Of a stretch of 64,000 nucleotides of DNA, positions 1 through 11,632 are shown in pieces (position 1 is the first letter of the stretch; each line of letters opens with the position of its first letter). A program made the translations under genes and the position numbers. The notes beneath the pieces were generated by a model that saw only the letters and a program-made list of their open reading frames with translations, had not been told where the DNA came from and searched no databases. Source of the DNA: Ignelater luminosus (Eukaryota > Arthropoda > Insecta > Coleoptera > Elateridae); assembly GCA_011009095.1 (NCBI GenBank), contig VTPC01091223.1, positions 62,001-126,000 of the forward strand, written 5' to 3'.

Positions 1-131
1 GCCTATGCCACAATGAATGTGGTCACTGGGGCAGTAGGTACATGACTTTTCATCGGACACATCTTGGCAATCTACGACTCCATCACAAATACGAGGTGAG
101 AGCGCACGCGATTGCATCTCCTGGACGCAGT
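1..131 (-). CDS. Corin: Corin-like protease, LDL-receptor class A exon (partial, runs off left edge)
   Basis: On the minus strand a pyrimidine-rich AG acceptor (133-132) is followed by an open frame reading DCVQEMQSRALSPRICDG, then VVDCQDVSDEKSC and YCPSDHIHCGIG to the window edge. The spacing of RICDG, DC and DxSDE is the calcium-binding core of an LDL-receptor class A repeat, and a second repeat seems to begin at YC. The first codon is split: the single G left at the end of the frizzled exon (43528) plus AC from this exon makes GAC, so the frames agree across a 43.4 kb gap. A frizzled domain followed directly by LDLa repeats is the layout of Corin-type transmembrane serine proteases, which activate natriuretic propeptides in mammals; the insect substrate is not established. 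The SRCR and trypsin domains would lie to the left, outside the window. Other frizzled-LDLa proteins remain possible. Confidence 0.72.
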
Positions 132-133
132 CT

Positions 134-1265
134 GAAAAAAATACATCATTCGTTAGGTGCTTAACGGTACCTTTTTTCTTTTATTAGCTATAAATTATAA
201 TCCACTTAGATTAGTATACATTCATTAAGATAAGACCCTGCAATTAAAGTTTAATTATATTTTGCTTACTTTATTGCTGTTGTAATTGGAGTAAACGGTA
301 GTAACTACTTAATTAATAGCAGAATATTTGATAAATTATCACTCTAACCTAATTCTACTAATTTACTTGCAAATGAAAATAGCGTATTTGATAACTTATA
401 TAATAATTATACCCTGCGCTTCACGTAACATGGAACAGAGGGTGAAAAATTTCTTTTATTTCATATTTTATGAATTCAGAAACAAGGCACGCCATTAAAA
501 TAGCCTATAATTAGCAAGATATAATTATACTTCGATTGAGTAATTGTGCCATTATATAAATGTTGCTAAAACCCAATAAGTTTACATTTTAAAAGATCTC
601 TTGGTTTTAAGTTTAATACTATGATGGATTTAATTAACAAAGTGGTAATTCTTCCCTCAATATATCACAATTGTCGGTGAATGCACAAACTACTGCAATT
701 TCTTCAAATGTATGCCTTAAGATTAATCCTTCGTGCTTAAAACAAAACAATTAGCAATTTGTTTTTCATAAGCATTTTTAAAATGAATCTCAACATTAAA
801 ACTGAGCAAGTGACTTTATTAAACATTCTATTTATAAGCTACACTTACCTATTTCACGCTACGCTATTTGATACTAAATAAAAGATGACCTGTCTGTGCA
901 AATGATTCATCGATACAGTAACTCCAACTCAAAGAATAGAGAGAATTACGTTATAATAGCTTTAGATGTCTTAACAAGTAAAATCGAGAATATTCCTTAT
1001 AAGTCGTACATCATCCTGTTTTCTAATATATCCAATTGAGTTATCTACCCTACTAGGATCTTGCTAACGAGAGTTCCTTATCAAATTCAATGAAGAAATT
1101 CCGCTATCACATAATACTGAAATTTGTTGATGAAAACGTTGTCATGAACCAGTAGACCAAAGGAGCAACGTGGTCTATTGGATACCATGTACTAGAGCCT
1201 GTGATAAAATATACGTTGGTAAACATCTTTATGGTGCCTTCTACTTCTTTCTCCATTGTAAATGT
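134..1265. other. Gene-free AT-rich stretch
   Basis: I see no gene, long repeat or RNA gene here. It is AT-rich intronic sequence next to the LDLa acceptor. Confidence 0.5.
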
Positions 1266-1279
1266 GTGGTGTTGGTTAT

Positions 1280-2575
1280 TTATCTTCTGGAGAATACAGT
1301 CAAACGGACCCCAATCCACAATTCCAAAACTTATCAAAAATCCAAATAATGTTACATCATACCGCCCTATAAGTTTATTACCCGTTGTTTCCAAACTACT
1401 CGAAAGGCTACTTCTACAACAAATCAACTACGGTTCCAATACCACAGATTGGATACCACCGCACCAATATGGCTTTTGAGAAAAACACTCCACCGTACAA
1501 CAAATTCTGGAGGAAAGAAAAATCTGCACATCTGTATTCCTGGATGTAAGTCAGGCCTTTAATAAGGTCTGGCACATAGAACTGTTATGCAGAGTCAAAT
1601 AATATCTTCCGTTAACCTGGTTCAACCTCCTAAAGTTATATTTGTGTGATAAAGAATTCAGAACTAGAGTAAATGAACACACCTCTGCTCCCTTCCCCAT
1701 TCAAGCTGGAGTTCCGCAAAGTAGCGTCATGGAACCCTCCTATAACTACTCTACATGGCAGACCTTCCAACAAACAACGAAACAACTACAGGTACATTTG
1801 AGGATGACACTGCTATACTTGCAAATCATGAAAATTCAGAAACAGCCATTACACTGCTCCAAAGATAACTAGCAGAAGTACAGACATGGTTGCAGAAATG
1901 GAAAATTAAAATTAATGAAACGAAATTTGTCTAAATAACAGTTACTAAAAGGAAAGACGAATACCTTCCAATGCACTTAAACACCATCCAAATACCACAA
2001 GCCACGACTACGAAATACCTCGGAATTCATCTCGATAGAGGTCTAACCTGGAAAGAACACATAGCCAAAAAACGAAAACAAATAGACCTAAAAGTAAAAG
2101 ATTTATATTGGCTGATTACCAGAAACTCTAAACTAACCTTAGAAAACAAATTTCTAATATGAAAAACAATCATAAGCCAATCTGGACGTACGGGTCTGAA
2201 CTAAATAGGGGTGCGCAAGCAAATCCAACATTGCAATTATTCAAAGAAGCCAATCCAAGATACTCCGTATGATAACGGATGCTCCGTGATATGTTACAAA
2301 CCAAACTCTCCACGAAGATCTGAAAGTGGAGCACGTCAACAAAGTAATCCAAAAACTAAGCATCGCAATAAATTGCAAACTCACATAAATACCTTACTCC
2401 ATCCACTATTACAACCCTAGGTCTGTAGAAGACTTAAACGAACTTGGCCAGCAGACCTTACACATTGTTGCTAGAGGACTTGTTGATGAAGAAGATTTAT
2501 CACGTTATATAAGTGTACGTAATATGTGCTCTTAACAAACACATTAGCTTATAGAAGATCTAATGTATTTTGATT
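1280..2575 (+). mobile_element. Jockey-like LINE, decayed reverse transcriptase
   Basis: Pieces of one reverse transcriptase follow each other in changing frames: TSYRPISLLPVVSKLLERLL near 1350, PPHQYGF and the HSTVQQ stretch near 1460-1500, FLDVSQAF near 1540 (the first palm motif, normally FxDxxxAFD), QAGVPQSSVM near 1705 (normally GVPQGSVLGP), and KYLGIHLDRGLTWKEH near 2010. These are the hallmarks of jockey-clade LINEs of insects. The endonuclease part is missing, so the copy is 5'-truncated, and several stops and frameshifts plus the lost glycine in the PQG motif make it dead. The 3' end is not sharp; similarity fades near 2.5-2.6 kb. Confidence 0.8.
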
Positions 2576-2849
2576 GCTAATAAATCGATTAATTAGAAAA
2601 AATCAAATTACGCGTATCCTTTGATTTTTTGTTGGAGTACGTGGGTCAGGCATATTATTCCCGTTGTGTTAAACTTTGCTCTTTTATGATTTCATTATTT
2701 TTTCTTTTAACTCCTCTTTAATTATTTAATAATTTCCTCTGGTGTCGAAACCCATCATTTATTCCACCTTTTTAATGCCCTTCCTGGTGGGTGTTTGTTA
2801 GTGGGCTTATTTGTTATAGCTGCTTCTGGTAGTTTTTATTCATTCTGAT

Positions 2850-3235
2850 TATGCGGTTTTCCAGTCTTGCCTTAGTAATATCGTCCATTTAACCATGTCC
2901 TGGATATTGTATTAACGATATTTTTAGGCAGCCTGAGATGATTGACGCTTTATTGCTTTTTCTGTCGTATCTCTGGTACTTGTTATCTTGAGCTTAATAA
3001 TATAGATTCTTGTACGTGATCTGTGGCTTTGTTATCTAAGAGCAGTTTACATCTGATTAAACGTCTGGATATGTATTCTGTTGAGCTTAAGTGTTCAAAG
3101 AACGCCATTAACTGTATCGAATGCTTTCTTAAAATCCATACAGCACAGGAACAATGGTTTGTCAAACTCTATCGCTGCTTTGGTTAATAGATGGCGTTAT
3201 CAACTTAGTTTACGTAGGGCGTTCACAAAAATCAC
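2850..3235 (-). mobile_element. LINE reverse-transcriptase fragment, second type
   Basis: On the minus strand around 3170-3100 the frame reads DKPLFLCCMDFKKAFDTVNG, a clear first palm motif of a LINE reverse transcriptase. The frame then breaks and continues degraded towards 2850. It is a short dead fragment facing the jockey-like copy to its left; the clade cannot be decided from so little. Confidence 0.6.
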
Positions 3236-3239
3236 CGCC

Positions 3240-4560
3240 AAACTCATGCAGTAAACTGTATGATGCAAAAATAAGAAAAAATCCCAATTGAAAGGTAAAA
3301 CAAGTTCAAAAATTCTATTCAAAACTTTCTGGATTTGCTCATTTTTGCATTAGGGTGCGTAAATTTTATTTTCTAGATGAGCTTGGAAGAGGGAAGTTAA
3401 CGAAGTAAGGGCTGATATTGTTGTAGTGAAATGCCAATGGATTAGCAGGGATTTGGTGATTTACGCAACAGTCAGTTTTAAAATAAAAGAAAGAAAAAGT
3501 AAAGCCTTTCAATCCTGATGTTCTACATCGTTTAAATCGTTTAAGTTCCTGGATGTTCTACACACTGTTGAAACTTAGTATCCTAGGTTACCCTACTTCT
3601 TAAAGAATGTTCTAAAGAAGAAGTACTTATACTGAAATCTGACAACCCTAAGACGTTTCAGGACATGTTACTTACAATTTCTGGTTACGAGAAACCTAAT
3701 TATGCGGTAACTTAACAAAATATTTTGCATTCACCTAGCAAGGGCCATGGCTTTAGCCAAAGATGACACAGGTTTCAGAATTCACCTATTTAATAAAAAA
3801 TCCAGTGGCGCCCTTTTATTAGGTATTATTTATTGTGTTGGATTTACATAATCTTTTTAAATCTTCAATAAGTTTCAGATTTGTAATCTTATGTTTTCCC
3901 AAAATTATTAAAGTTGTCAACATCTATCGATCTGAAGGTTTTCAAAACAGGTGAGAGTCTCTAAATCCGTATGATTTTATAAAATAAAATATCAGCAAAT
4001 TATTTTCCTAATTTATCTTTTTTTATATTTGTGGACTAAACAAATACCCAAGAGTCGATATTATAGTAAAACCGATCCATCTAAAAGGTTGATAAGTTTG
4101 AAGGATTCATTAAATGCTTTCTAAAATCTGCAAACAAGATTTACATTTTTTCAATAGTGCAATTTGTTACAACTATAAGAAAAGTGACAACAAAGTTGAT
4201 TTTTTACTTATGTATTACAGAATAGCAGTAGTTTGTTTATAGCGTATACAAACAATAAAAAAATGATTGAGACATTGATTAAGTATAAATGAAGTTAATT
4301 AAAATAAATAATCTTTATTATACAAAATTTTTTAATGTAATGCAAACTAGAGATTTCTTTATCTTCATTTATATTTTCGAAGATGTTGTACTTCTTTGTT
4401 ACTTCCATTCTTTTATTTATAAAATTTGTTGCGATAGAAATTTTATTTTTAATTATACTTGATAAGATAAGAATTTCGTAATAAAATAATTCCTGAAATT
4501 TAGTAAAATCTCGTCATTCACTCATTCCTTTAAAGAACATTTACATCAATACATTATGCT
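3240..4560. other. Gene-free stretch upstream of LRR-1
   Basis: AT-rich sequence without recognisable coding or repeat structure. Confidence 0.45.
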
Positions 4561-4572
4561 AACTTGTATAAT

Positions 4573-4632
4573 GTAGATCCCCTTCCCCAAACAAGTTTGC
4601 TTAGCTATCAGGTTTTTTTTAATGTGAGGTCA
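4573..4632 (+). promoter_or_regulatory. Upstream module of LRR-1: GGGGAT element plus AGGTCA half-site
   Basis: GTAGATCCCC at 4573-4582 (GGGGATCTAC on the other strand) is followed 44 bases later by TGAGGTCAT, with AGGTCA at 4627-4632, about 73 bases before the start codon. The same pair in the same order precedes LRR-4 and LRR-5. AGGTCA is the half-site bound by nuclear receptors, and GGGGATnnnn resembles insect Rel sites with one mismatch. Function is inferred only from conservation among the paralogues. Confidence 0.5.
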
Positions 4633-4704
4633 TCTCGCGATGAACGCTCACATCCAGAAGTCAACACAAGTTTCCATAATCTAGATGAATTAAGTAGACA
4701 CAAA

Positions 4705-5930
4705 ATGCAAATACTTTTTATTGCCAGTGCAATTATTCTAATAACTTTAGAATTTATCATTTGTGTAGACGCTTGGTGTAATGCAACGAACGATCAAAAA
4801 CATTACATGTGTGTCGGTCAACGTTACTACGGTTTGGGTAGTCTCAGTGTTAATCAAGACACAAGAGTATGTATACATTTTATGTAATATTTTCTTTTGT
4901 TATAAATTTAATTGATTTTTAGCAAAAAATAGAAAAGCTAACATTTCTCGACTGCCAACAGAAAGACCTATCAGAAGAAATCTTCGAATTTCCTTCTGCA
5001 AAATATTTGACAGTTTCTTGTGGGGTTGAAACAATTCACGAAAATGCATTTAAAAATCTAAACGGTCTACAAGACTTAGATTTAACGAGTAATTTGATAT
5101 CCGCTTTACCTGATAGTGTTTTTAAATGGATGGGAGATTTGAAGAAACTTGATTTATCGAAAAACAATTTGAATGAATTAACAAGAAAGATGTTTGAAGG
5201 AACAAATAATTTGAGACGACTCTATCTGTCTTATAATTCAATTTCTAGATTTAATATAAAAGCGTTCGACTCAATGAGGAATTTAAAAGAATTGTATCTG
5301 AATAATAACAAAATTAGTGTTGTGCCATCAAGATTATTTAGCAGACTATCAAGTTTACTTACTGTGGATTTATCATATAACAAGATTGAAGATTTAGGAG
5401 GAATCTTTACGTTGACGTATGATTTGAAAGAAGTGAATTTGTCACATAATGCGATTGAGGGATTGCCTTCGCAACTTTTTAAGTTTAGTAGTTTGGAGGT
5501 TTTAGATCTTTCTTTTAATAAACTGACGGTTTTGTATGAAGATGCACTAAAATTAGATACACTAAAAGAATTGCATTTACAAAATAATCAATTAAGTTTA
5601 CTAGAAGCAAAATTAACTAGTTTAGTTCGGATTCCACTTGAATTTTTAGATTTGCGACATAACAGACTGGTGTTTCTAGAAGAAGATTTTATTAAACTTG
5701 CCATATTTCTCGATGTGTTTAAAGTGGAGGATAATCCATGGGACTGTAATTGTTTTGAGAAAATGGAAGAGTTGCATGGTGAACTTTCTTTGGATTTAAG
5801 TTCGCCGTATGTTAACGGTGAAGAACCATTATGTGTAGTGGGAATTTCTAATGATAATGTGTGCAATATTAACAAAGACGATCTATCCCGATACTATGAG
5901 GTTTATGTAGATCAATTAGGACCTAGATGA
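4705..5930 (+). CDS. LRR-1: secreted leucine-rich-repeat protein (subfamily A)
   Basis: Two exons, 4705-4866 and 4923-5930, joined in phase 0 (donor GTATGT, acceptor TTTTTAG), give 389 residues. The start ATG begins MQILF, matching MQVLLF and MQLLC of LRR-4 and LRR-5. Residues 1-23 are a signal peptide. A two-cysteine segment (AWCNAT, YMCVG, YYG) ends exon 1. Exon 2 holds DCQQ and SCG, about ten LRRs of 23-25 residues (LxxLxLxxNxI), then NPWDCNC and two further cysteines, a standard LRRCT cap, ending in QLGPR. There is no membrane segment, coiled coil or GPI signal, so secretion into haemolymph or extracellular space is likely. Such proteins usually bind other proteins or microbial ligands; no ligand can be read from the sequence. 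AATAAA lies at 6154. Confidence 0.9.
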
Positions 5931-6001
5931 TAAAATTTCCAAATTTTATTTTTGATTTATTATCCTTGTATTCTTGTGGGTTTTTCATTTTATATTTGTC
6001 A

Positions 6002-6099
6002 ACCTTTTCAAGCTCAAATTGGGACTAATCAACTTGACATTAAGATTAGTCTCAATTTAAAGTTGAAATTGAGTGATCCCTATTTGAGCTTGAAAAGGT
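6002..6099. repeat. 98-base foldback element in the 3' flank of LRR-1
   Basis: ACCTTTTCAAGCTCAAATTG at 6002 returns as its reverse complement ending at 6099, 23-base arms with one mismatch. The interior also partly self-pairs (GGACTAATC against GATTAGTC). It lies between the stop codon and the first AATAAA of LRR-1, so it may be transcribed in the 3' UTR. A longer relative is at 13173-13351 beside LRR-2. Confidence 0.75.
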
Positions 6100-6164
6100 A
6101 TAGATTTATGTTTGCTTTGATATTTTGCAAATGGAGGCTGTGTTAATATAAAGAATAAAGTTAA

Positions 6165-6770
6165 AAAATTAAATAATAAACCAAACAATAATTGTCCGGA
6201 AAATATTGTATGTGATATTTTTTTAGTGTTTTACTTTTTATGTAAACTTTAGGTTAAGATTGTATACTGGTAAATGTACAAAGTTATAATAAAATAATGG
6301 TCTGCTTTTTGTAAAATAGACAACTTATTTTTTGTAACATCGAACAAGTATAGGTATCTCTGTTATTAATGCGACCTGTGGTTAATCCAGCTCTATTTTA
6401 CTCATTTCCTCTTCAAACTTCCCAATACGTCATTTCTTGAAATTATGTCCACGACCTTGACTATAGATCTAAATACAAAAAAGTTTTCTGATAACTGACT
6501 GCCTTTCTTTAAAGCCGTGAAGAAAAGTGTGTTTTTAAGCTAAAAAATGTAAGTATTTGCCTAGCTTTTACAAAGTTTCTACCATTTTATGTTGAGGAGG
6601 AAACTAACGATTTCATGTAAAAGTATATTTAAATGCATTTCAAGTTTTACAGTTCCAATTCTAAGGTTACGTTTGTTATAGAACTTGCTTTAGAATTTTA
6701 CATTTAAGGGAGACTTGATACACGTATCAAGCGTCCTTTAAGTCGTCTGTCTTCCATTTAAATTTTATAA
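6165..6770. other. Gene-free stretch downstream of LRR-1
   Basis: Nothing recognisable beyond AT-rich sequence. Confidence 0.4.
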
Positions 6771-6774
6771 TGCC

Positions 6775-8460
6775 TAGGGTAAGTAGGGCCAAGAGTACTC
6801 ATGCAACAAGAGTGCGCACCCACTTTAAATTTGGCGCCAACGGACATCTCTGCGAAAAAGCACCGCAAACAAAATATGGTAGATATTGAATAAAAATCGT
6901 GTTGACCATGAGGTAAATATGTTTTTATGTATTTTGCTGTAACATTAGGTTTCCTTTGATGCTATATTTGCATATAGCTAGCTCAGTTATTATATTGTTT
7001 TCATTACTACTATGTTTTTTTGACAAGTGATTTGGTATGGGTTATAAGATGGTGTTTACAGTTTAATTGAGTATTTCTAACATACGTGAATATGGGGTAA
7101 GAGTACGCAAAACTAATGTAGTAGGAGTGTGCGTGCGAATTCTTGCCCCTTCATTATGACAAAAACCTCTTTATTTATACTTATATTTTTAGTGCTTCCC
7201 TAGAGTATCAAAATATTGTTAAGGGTAGAATCAAAGCCTACAGTCAATTTATTGCGCTTCTTTTTAGAAATTCCAAAAGGAAGACTGAGAGAAAAAATGT
7301 CACCAATGCCCTGCTTGATGAAGCCAAAGTACTTCTCTCCAGTAGATAATCCTTAAGAGCTACTGCTTCCTCATTAGGCTCATTAGGGACCGGAGCAACG
7401 AGTTTGGGACGTTTTCGGGCTGTTTTTAATTCTGAACAAGAAAAGGAAATAGTGAAACACTGCAGAGACTTCGATCATAGATTCTATGGACTGACTCTAA
7501 AGTCCCTGCGGTTTTTGATATTCAGTTTTGCCGGCAAAAATAACATACATCACCCGTTTTCAAGAGAAAAGAAACTAGCTGGGAGAGATTTTACAAGGCT
7601 CTTCATGAAACGACATAGGCTCTCTTTAAGAACTCCACGAAAAACCAGCATTGCTTGCTTAATGGGATTTAACCGCACCCAGATTAATCAGTATTTTGAA
7701 GTTTTGGAAGACGTAATGGAAAAATACCAGTTTTCTCCTGGTCGGATTTACAATGCCGACGAACTGGCATTCAGACGGTTCTGAACAAGTTGCCAAAGCA
7801 TGTGGCACCCACTGGAAAAAAATATATTGCAAAAGTTGTAGCTGCAGCGCAAGGGCGGACGATGACTGCAATCTGTTGCACAAACTCTTTAGGGCACTAC
7901 ATACTCCCTGTGTTTTCTGTTTGCAAGGAAAAGGCAGAACCTCCTTTTAACAAAGGACCTGCTAACAGGTTGTGATATGCAACCATATTCATATGGTCAG
8001 TCTACCGGCTCATAGTAGCCACCGGACACCGCCACTAGATAGGGCTTTTCTTAAATCACTTCAGTCTTATTCAAGAGCATTTGCTAGCGGCGCAAGTTTA
8101 CAACGAATGCCATGCCAAAAATTAAGCAGGTTCAGACGCACGGGTTGCAAGTGAAATTTTTCAAGCATCTACCTAAAACTTTTGTAGACACTAAAGAGGA
8201 AGCGTTTGTTGCTAAACTTGACGTTGTCGAGAATATTGTGCGTCCCACATGGACGACGTCTTCTCGATTCCAAAATGCCGTTCAAGTTTAGCAATGACCT
8301 GACTGATTATATGGCTCTTATGTAAAACAGTTTTTTTCTTTCTAAATTACTTATTTTTTGTACCTGTTGTTTTATGGCCTAAGTCTACGTACAGAGTACT
8401 ACTACTCTATTTGATGGGGCAAGCGTACGCACTGCGCAGTTATAAAGGATGGTCAATGTG
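6775..8460 (+). mobile_element. pogo/Tigger-like DNA transposon, decayed
   Basis: The best stretch, 7404-7784, resembles the helix-turn-helix part of pogo transposases: an EKEIVKHCRDFDHRFYGLT segment, then RHRLSLRTPRKTSIA and a degenerate catalytic motif YNADELAF (normally NxDExG). A later frame near 8000 reads LPAHSSHRTPPLDRAFLKSL, the conserved LPPHTSHxxQPLD block around the final catalytic region. Frames shift repeatedly, so it is inactive. Short related motifs of the type AAGAGTRCGC and GGGGCAAGCGTACGC occur near both ends, but I could not define clean terminal repeats or the TA target site. Confidence 0.75.
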
Positions 8461-8554
8461 TTGAGTAGAAAGAAAAATATATAAATGCAAAAACTATTAT
8501 GGGATAGTAAAGAAAGTTAGGGGCCAGATTTCCTAATTTCATTCGTCTAACAAT

Positions 8555-10022
8555 AACCTTTCTTGAGTAATGAGCTTTTCCGTAAAAACTGCCCTCACCT
8601 ACCATACAAAACTAACCAGATATCGTTTAAATGGAAGTCTAAGGTCCGCGAAACAAATTCTCCTGATGATATCAGAAATGCTATACTAGAAGTTGACAAT
8701 CAAAATGCAAAAATTAGGACAACGGCAAAGAAATTTAATATTTTTTCTCCAAATTTTGTTACTTCTCAAATATTCACAACTAAAGAAGAGCAGATGTTGT
8801 CGGATTATTTATTGAAGTCGGCAAATCTTAATTATGGCCTAACTCCCATTCGGACTAGAATGTTTGTGTTTTTATCTGCAAAGAAGAATAATAACAAAAT
8901 TCCAGAAAACTGGATCAAACATAAAGCAGCTTCTTATGATTGGTTAGGAGGCTTTATGTCTTGTAATTCTCATTTGTCACTTCGTACTCCCGTAGCAACA
9001 AGTTTGAATAGGGCAACTGCATCTAATCAACATAATAGCCCGGTTTTTGCTCTCCTTGGTTTAACTAATAAAGCTTCTTTAAAAATTTAAAGAAGAGGAC
9101 AAAATCGGCTGCCACGGTAATTAGAGAATGTTTAAGTTTAATGAAGACAGCAAAAACTGAGGTTATGTATTTAAGTTCTATAAAACCTGTGGTCTGTATA
9201 CGAAAAGGAAAACATTGGACTGTTTATAACGTAGACGAAACCGGAGTGACCACAGCACACAAACCATTAAAAATCATTGATCGTAGAGGTCAAACGTGGT
9301 ACGTTAGTTACCCTCTGATGTGTGGTTAATGCTTTGGGACATTCTGCCCCGCCATTTTTTTATTTTCCCTTCGTGTTCGCCAGCAAGAATACATGACGCA
9401 AGGTGCAGCATCAGGTTCTGCTACGGTGACACATGAAAGTGGATGAACGACTGAAGCAAAGTCGGTGCACTAATCTCAATCGTTTCCTAAAGCATGTTAA
9501 ATGATCTGCAGATAAAAAAATGTCTTTTGATTCTTGATGACAGTCACATTTCTCCACAGTCTATTGCCCTTTATAAAATTAATTAGATAATATTGTTAAC
9601 ATTGCCTCCGCTACGGTACGACAAGCATGTGCCCAAGCTTTTATATCAACTAATATTATAGAGAGACTTTCTACAACGGATATTTATTCCCATAATCCGC
9701 ATATGTTTGCCAACGCAGACTTTCTAACTTTAGATTAACGAACATACCTTTGCCTAATTTATCAATTATCAACATATAATCCACAAGCCAGTGCAAGCGT
9801 AGAGACCAGAACATTCAAGGAAGTTTTGCTTGAAGATCAATCCAAAAATGCCCTAATAGTTACAACACTGACGCTAACAGAAAATACTTTGCCCTCGTCA
9901 CTTATATTTAGAAGCTCAGAAGAAATCCAACCAAGAAAAACGAAAGAAAGCAGAAAACCAGGAGAATTCAAAATTTTAACGGATTCACCGGTTGCTACTA
10001 GTTGCCACACAAGAAGAATTTA
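8555..10022 (+). mobile_element. Second pogo/Tigger-like transposon, decayed
   Basis: The frame from 8563 to 9090 contains the DNA-binding half (KIRTTAKKFNI, FTTKEEQMLSDYLLKSA, NWIKHKAASYDWLGGFM, SHLSLRTPVATSLNRA). At 9220 follows TVYNVDETGVTTAHKP, a well-kept NVDETG catalytic motif, and near 9510 CLLILDDSHISP, the LLxLDxHxSH block with the second aspartate. The C-terminal tail shows near 9700-10010. It differs clearly from the pogo copy to the left, so it is a separate insertion. Several frameshifts and stops make it inactive. Confidence 0.78.
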
Positions 10023-10024
10023 AA

Positions 10025-10468
10025 AACAGAGAGAACAAGAAGCTTAGAAAGAAGTTGGTTCCAAAGATTTTTTCCGGACAGCAGAAAGAAACTTGTGTGT
10101 CAATTTGTCAGGAATTGTTGGAACGTGTAGAGCTTGAGTTTAATTTCCTGGACAATGTGATAACCGATGATGAAATATGGGTGTTCGAGTACGATCTCGA
10201 GACGAAAACATAAAACGCGGAGTGGCACACCAGCGCCTCTCCTCGCCCAGAAAGGCCCGCATGAGCAAATCAAGAGTAAGATCAATGCTCATCGTCTTCT
10301 TTGACTCAAAGGGTGTGTTCTACAGGGAGTTTGTACCCGCTGGACAAACAGTGAACGGTCAATTTTACGTGGGAATGCTTAAGCGGTTGAGGTTAAGGAT
10401 CTGTCGCGTCCGAAGGGAGATTGCTAACACTTGGATTTTCCAACACGAGAATGCGCCGAGTCACACGT
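10025..10468 (+). mobile_element. mariner transposase fragment
   Basis: Two frames give a mariner core: VITDDEIWVFEYDLETK near 10160 (normally TGDExWxxxYDPETK, first catalytic Asp), then RVRSMLIVFFDSKGVFYREF and QTVNGQFYVGMLKRLR, and finally QHENAPSHTS near 10440. The last block is normally HDNAPSHT; here the second catalytic Asp is Glu. The copy begins in mid-domain and ends exactly where the foldback element at 10469 starts, so its 3' part was lost or displaced by that insertion. Confidence 0.82.
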
Positions 10469-10778
10469 CGTAAAAACGTTTTTAATAATAATTTCAAAAA
10501 TCTGTTTAGGGTTATTTAAAAAACAAAGTATATAAAACAAAAACTATCGTAACAAATACTCGAAATGTTCGCCATTAACTTGTTGACACACTCCCAATCT
10601 ATGGTAGAATTCGTCTCTGGCGTTGTGCTATATATGTCACGTGTTACGTGTATTCCTTTAATTTCTGTTGTAATCCGTTACTTCAAATCATCTAAATTTT
10701 GAGATTTTGTTTTATATACTTTGTTTTTTAAATAACCCCAAAGAAATTTTTGAAATTATTATTAAAAACGTTTTTACG
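10469..10778. mobile_element. 310-base foldback MITE inserted at the mariner fragment
   Basis: CGTAAAAACGTTTTTAATAA at 10469 recurs inverted, ending at 10778. The arms of about 75 bases match closely, including the stretch around AAACAAAGTATATAAAACAAAA. The interior, read on the minus strand, looks like a remnant of a transposase C-terminus (LDDLK, RITTEIKG), so this may be a deletion derivative of a coding element. No gene. Confidence 0.75.
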
Positions 10779-10779
10779 A

Positions 10780-11520
10780 TTTTTATTACAAACAATCTTG
10801 TTTTCCATAAAACTGTAAATATCCCAAGAACTGTTAAAAAAAAGTAATAAATGTAGTTTGTTGAAGAAGTTTTTTAAAGTACTATTCAAAAATAAAATTA
10901 AAAATATACTATTCTATTTTTCAAAAAATACTTGTGACGTCATCACTCGGAAACTGCAAGGTAAGTCAAAATAAGCAAGATTAAAAATACTAGTTTACCC
11001 GTCTCTTTTTGGAAAATATTATTGATACTGAAATTATATAATTTCTTCCATAAGTATTTTCCACATTGTATTATATGCAATAGATTTTTTTTGTAGCCCC
11101 AATACTTTTTAAACAGACCCTGTAAAACAAGAGTTGTTTTGCCATTTTATTCTTTTATTAAACAATTGATTTAATTTACGTCTATAAATTGTGTGAAGAA
11201 TAATATAAAAAAACATAATACGGATTAACTTGCGCAAAATTTCATACTCTGCTAATAAAGACCATAGAATTCTTCAGGTAAGAAATACAGTAATAACTAC
11301 ACGTTTCTACTTGTGGACAAATAAATTTCTATCAGAGATTTACTCCTACAAGTTTGTCTTTGTGAGTTAATTGGACATATTTGTGACCTGGACAACAAAG
11401 TAATGTAAACACTTACTACTTCTACATCTTGTATTAGTGAAAAAATAATTTCCGTAGCTTTCAGTATAAAACTAATGGTTAGGGGGAATTCAAGTGGAAA
11501 TTCAAATTCAATTTATAATG
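10780..11520. other. Gene-free stretch between the MITE and LRR-2
   Basis: AT-rich, no gene seen. The right end joins the 3' flank of LRR-2, whose minus-strand AATAAA is at 11527-11522. Confidence 0.4.
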
Positions 11521-11632
11521 CTTTATTCATTCATAGATAATAAATAATATCATTACAAGTTGCAAAATCTTCATAACTTTCCACAACTATTACATTCAAG
11601 AAATAGACGAAACGTATCTCAGTATCTCTGTC

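Noticed and set aside
5588-5875. Open frame on the minus strand opposite LRR-1
   Set aside because: Shadow of the LRR-1 coding strand; LRR codon use opens the antisense frame.
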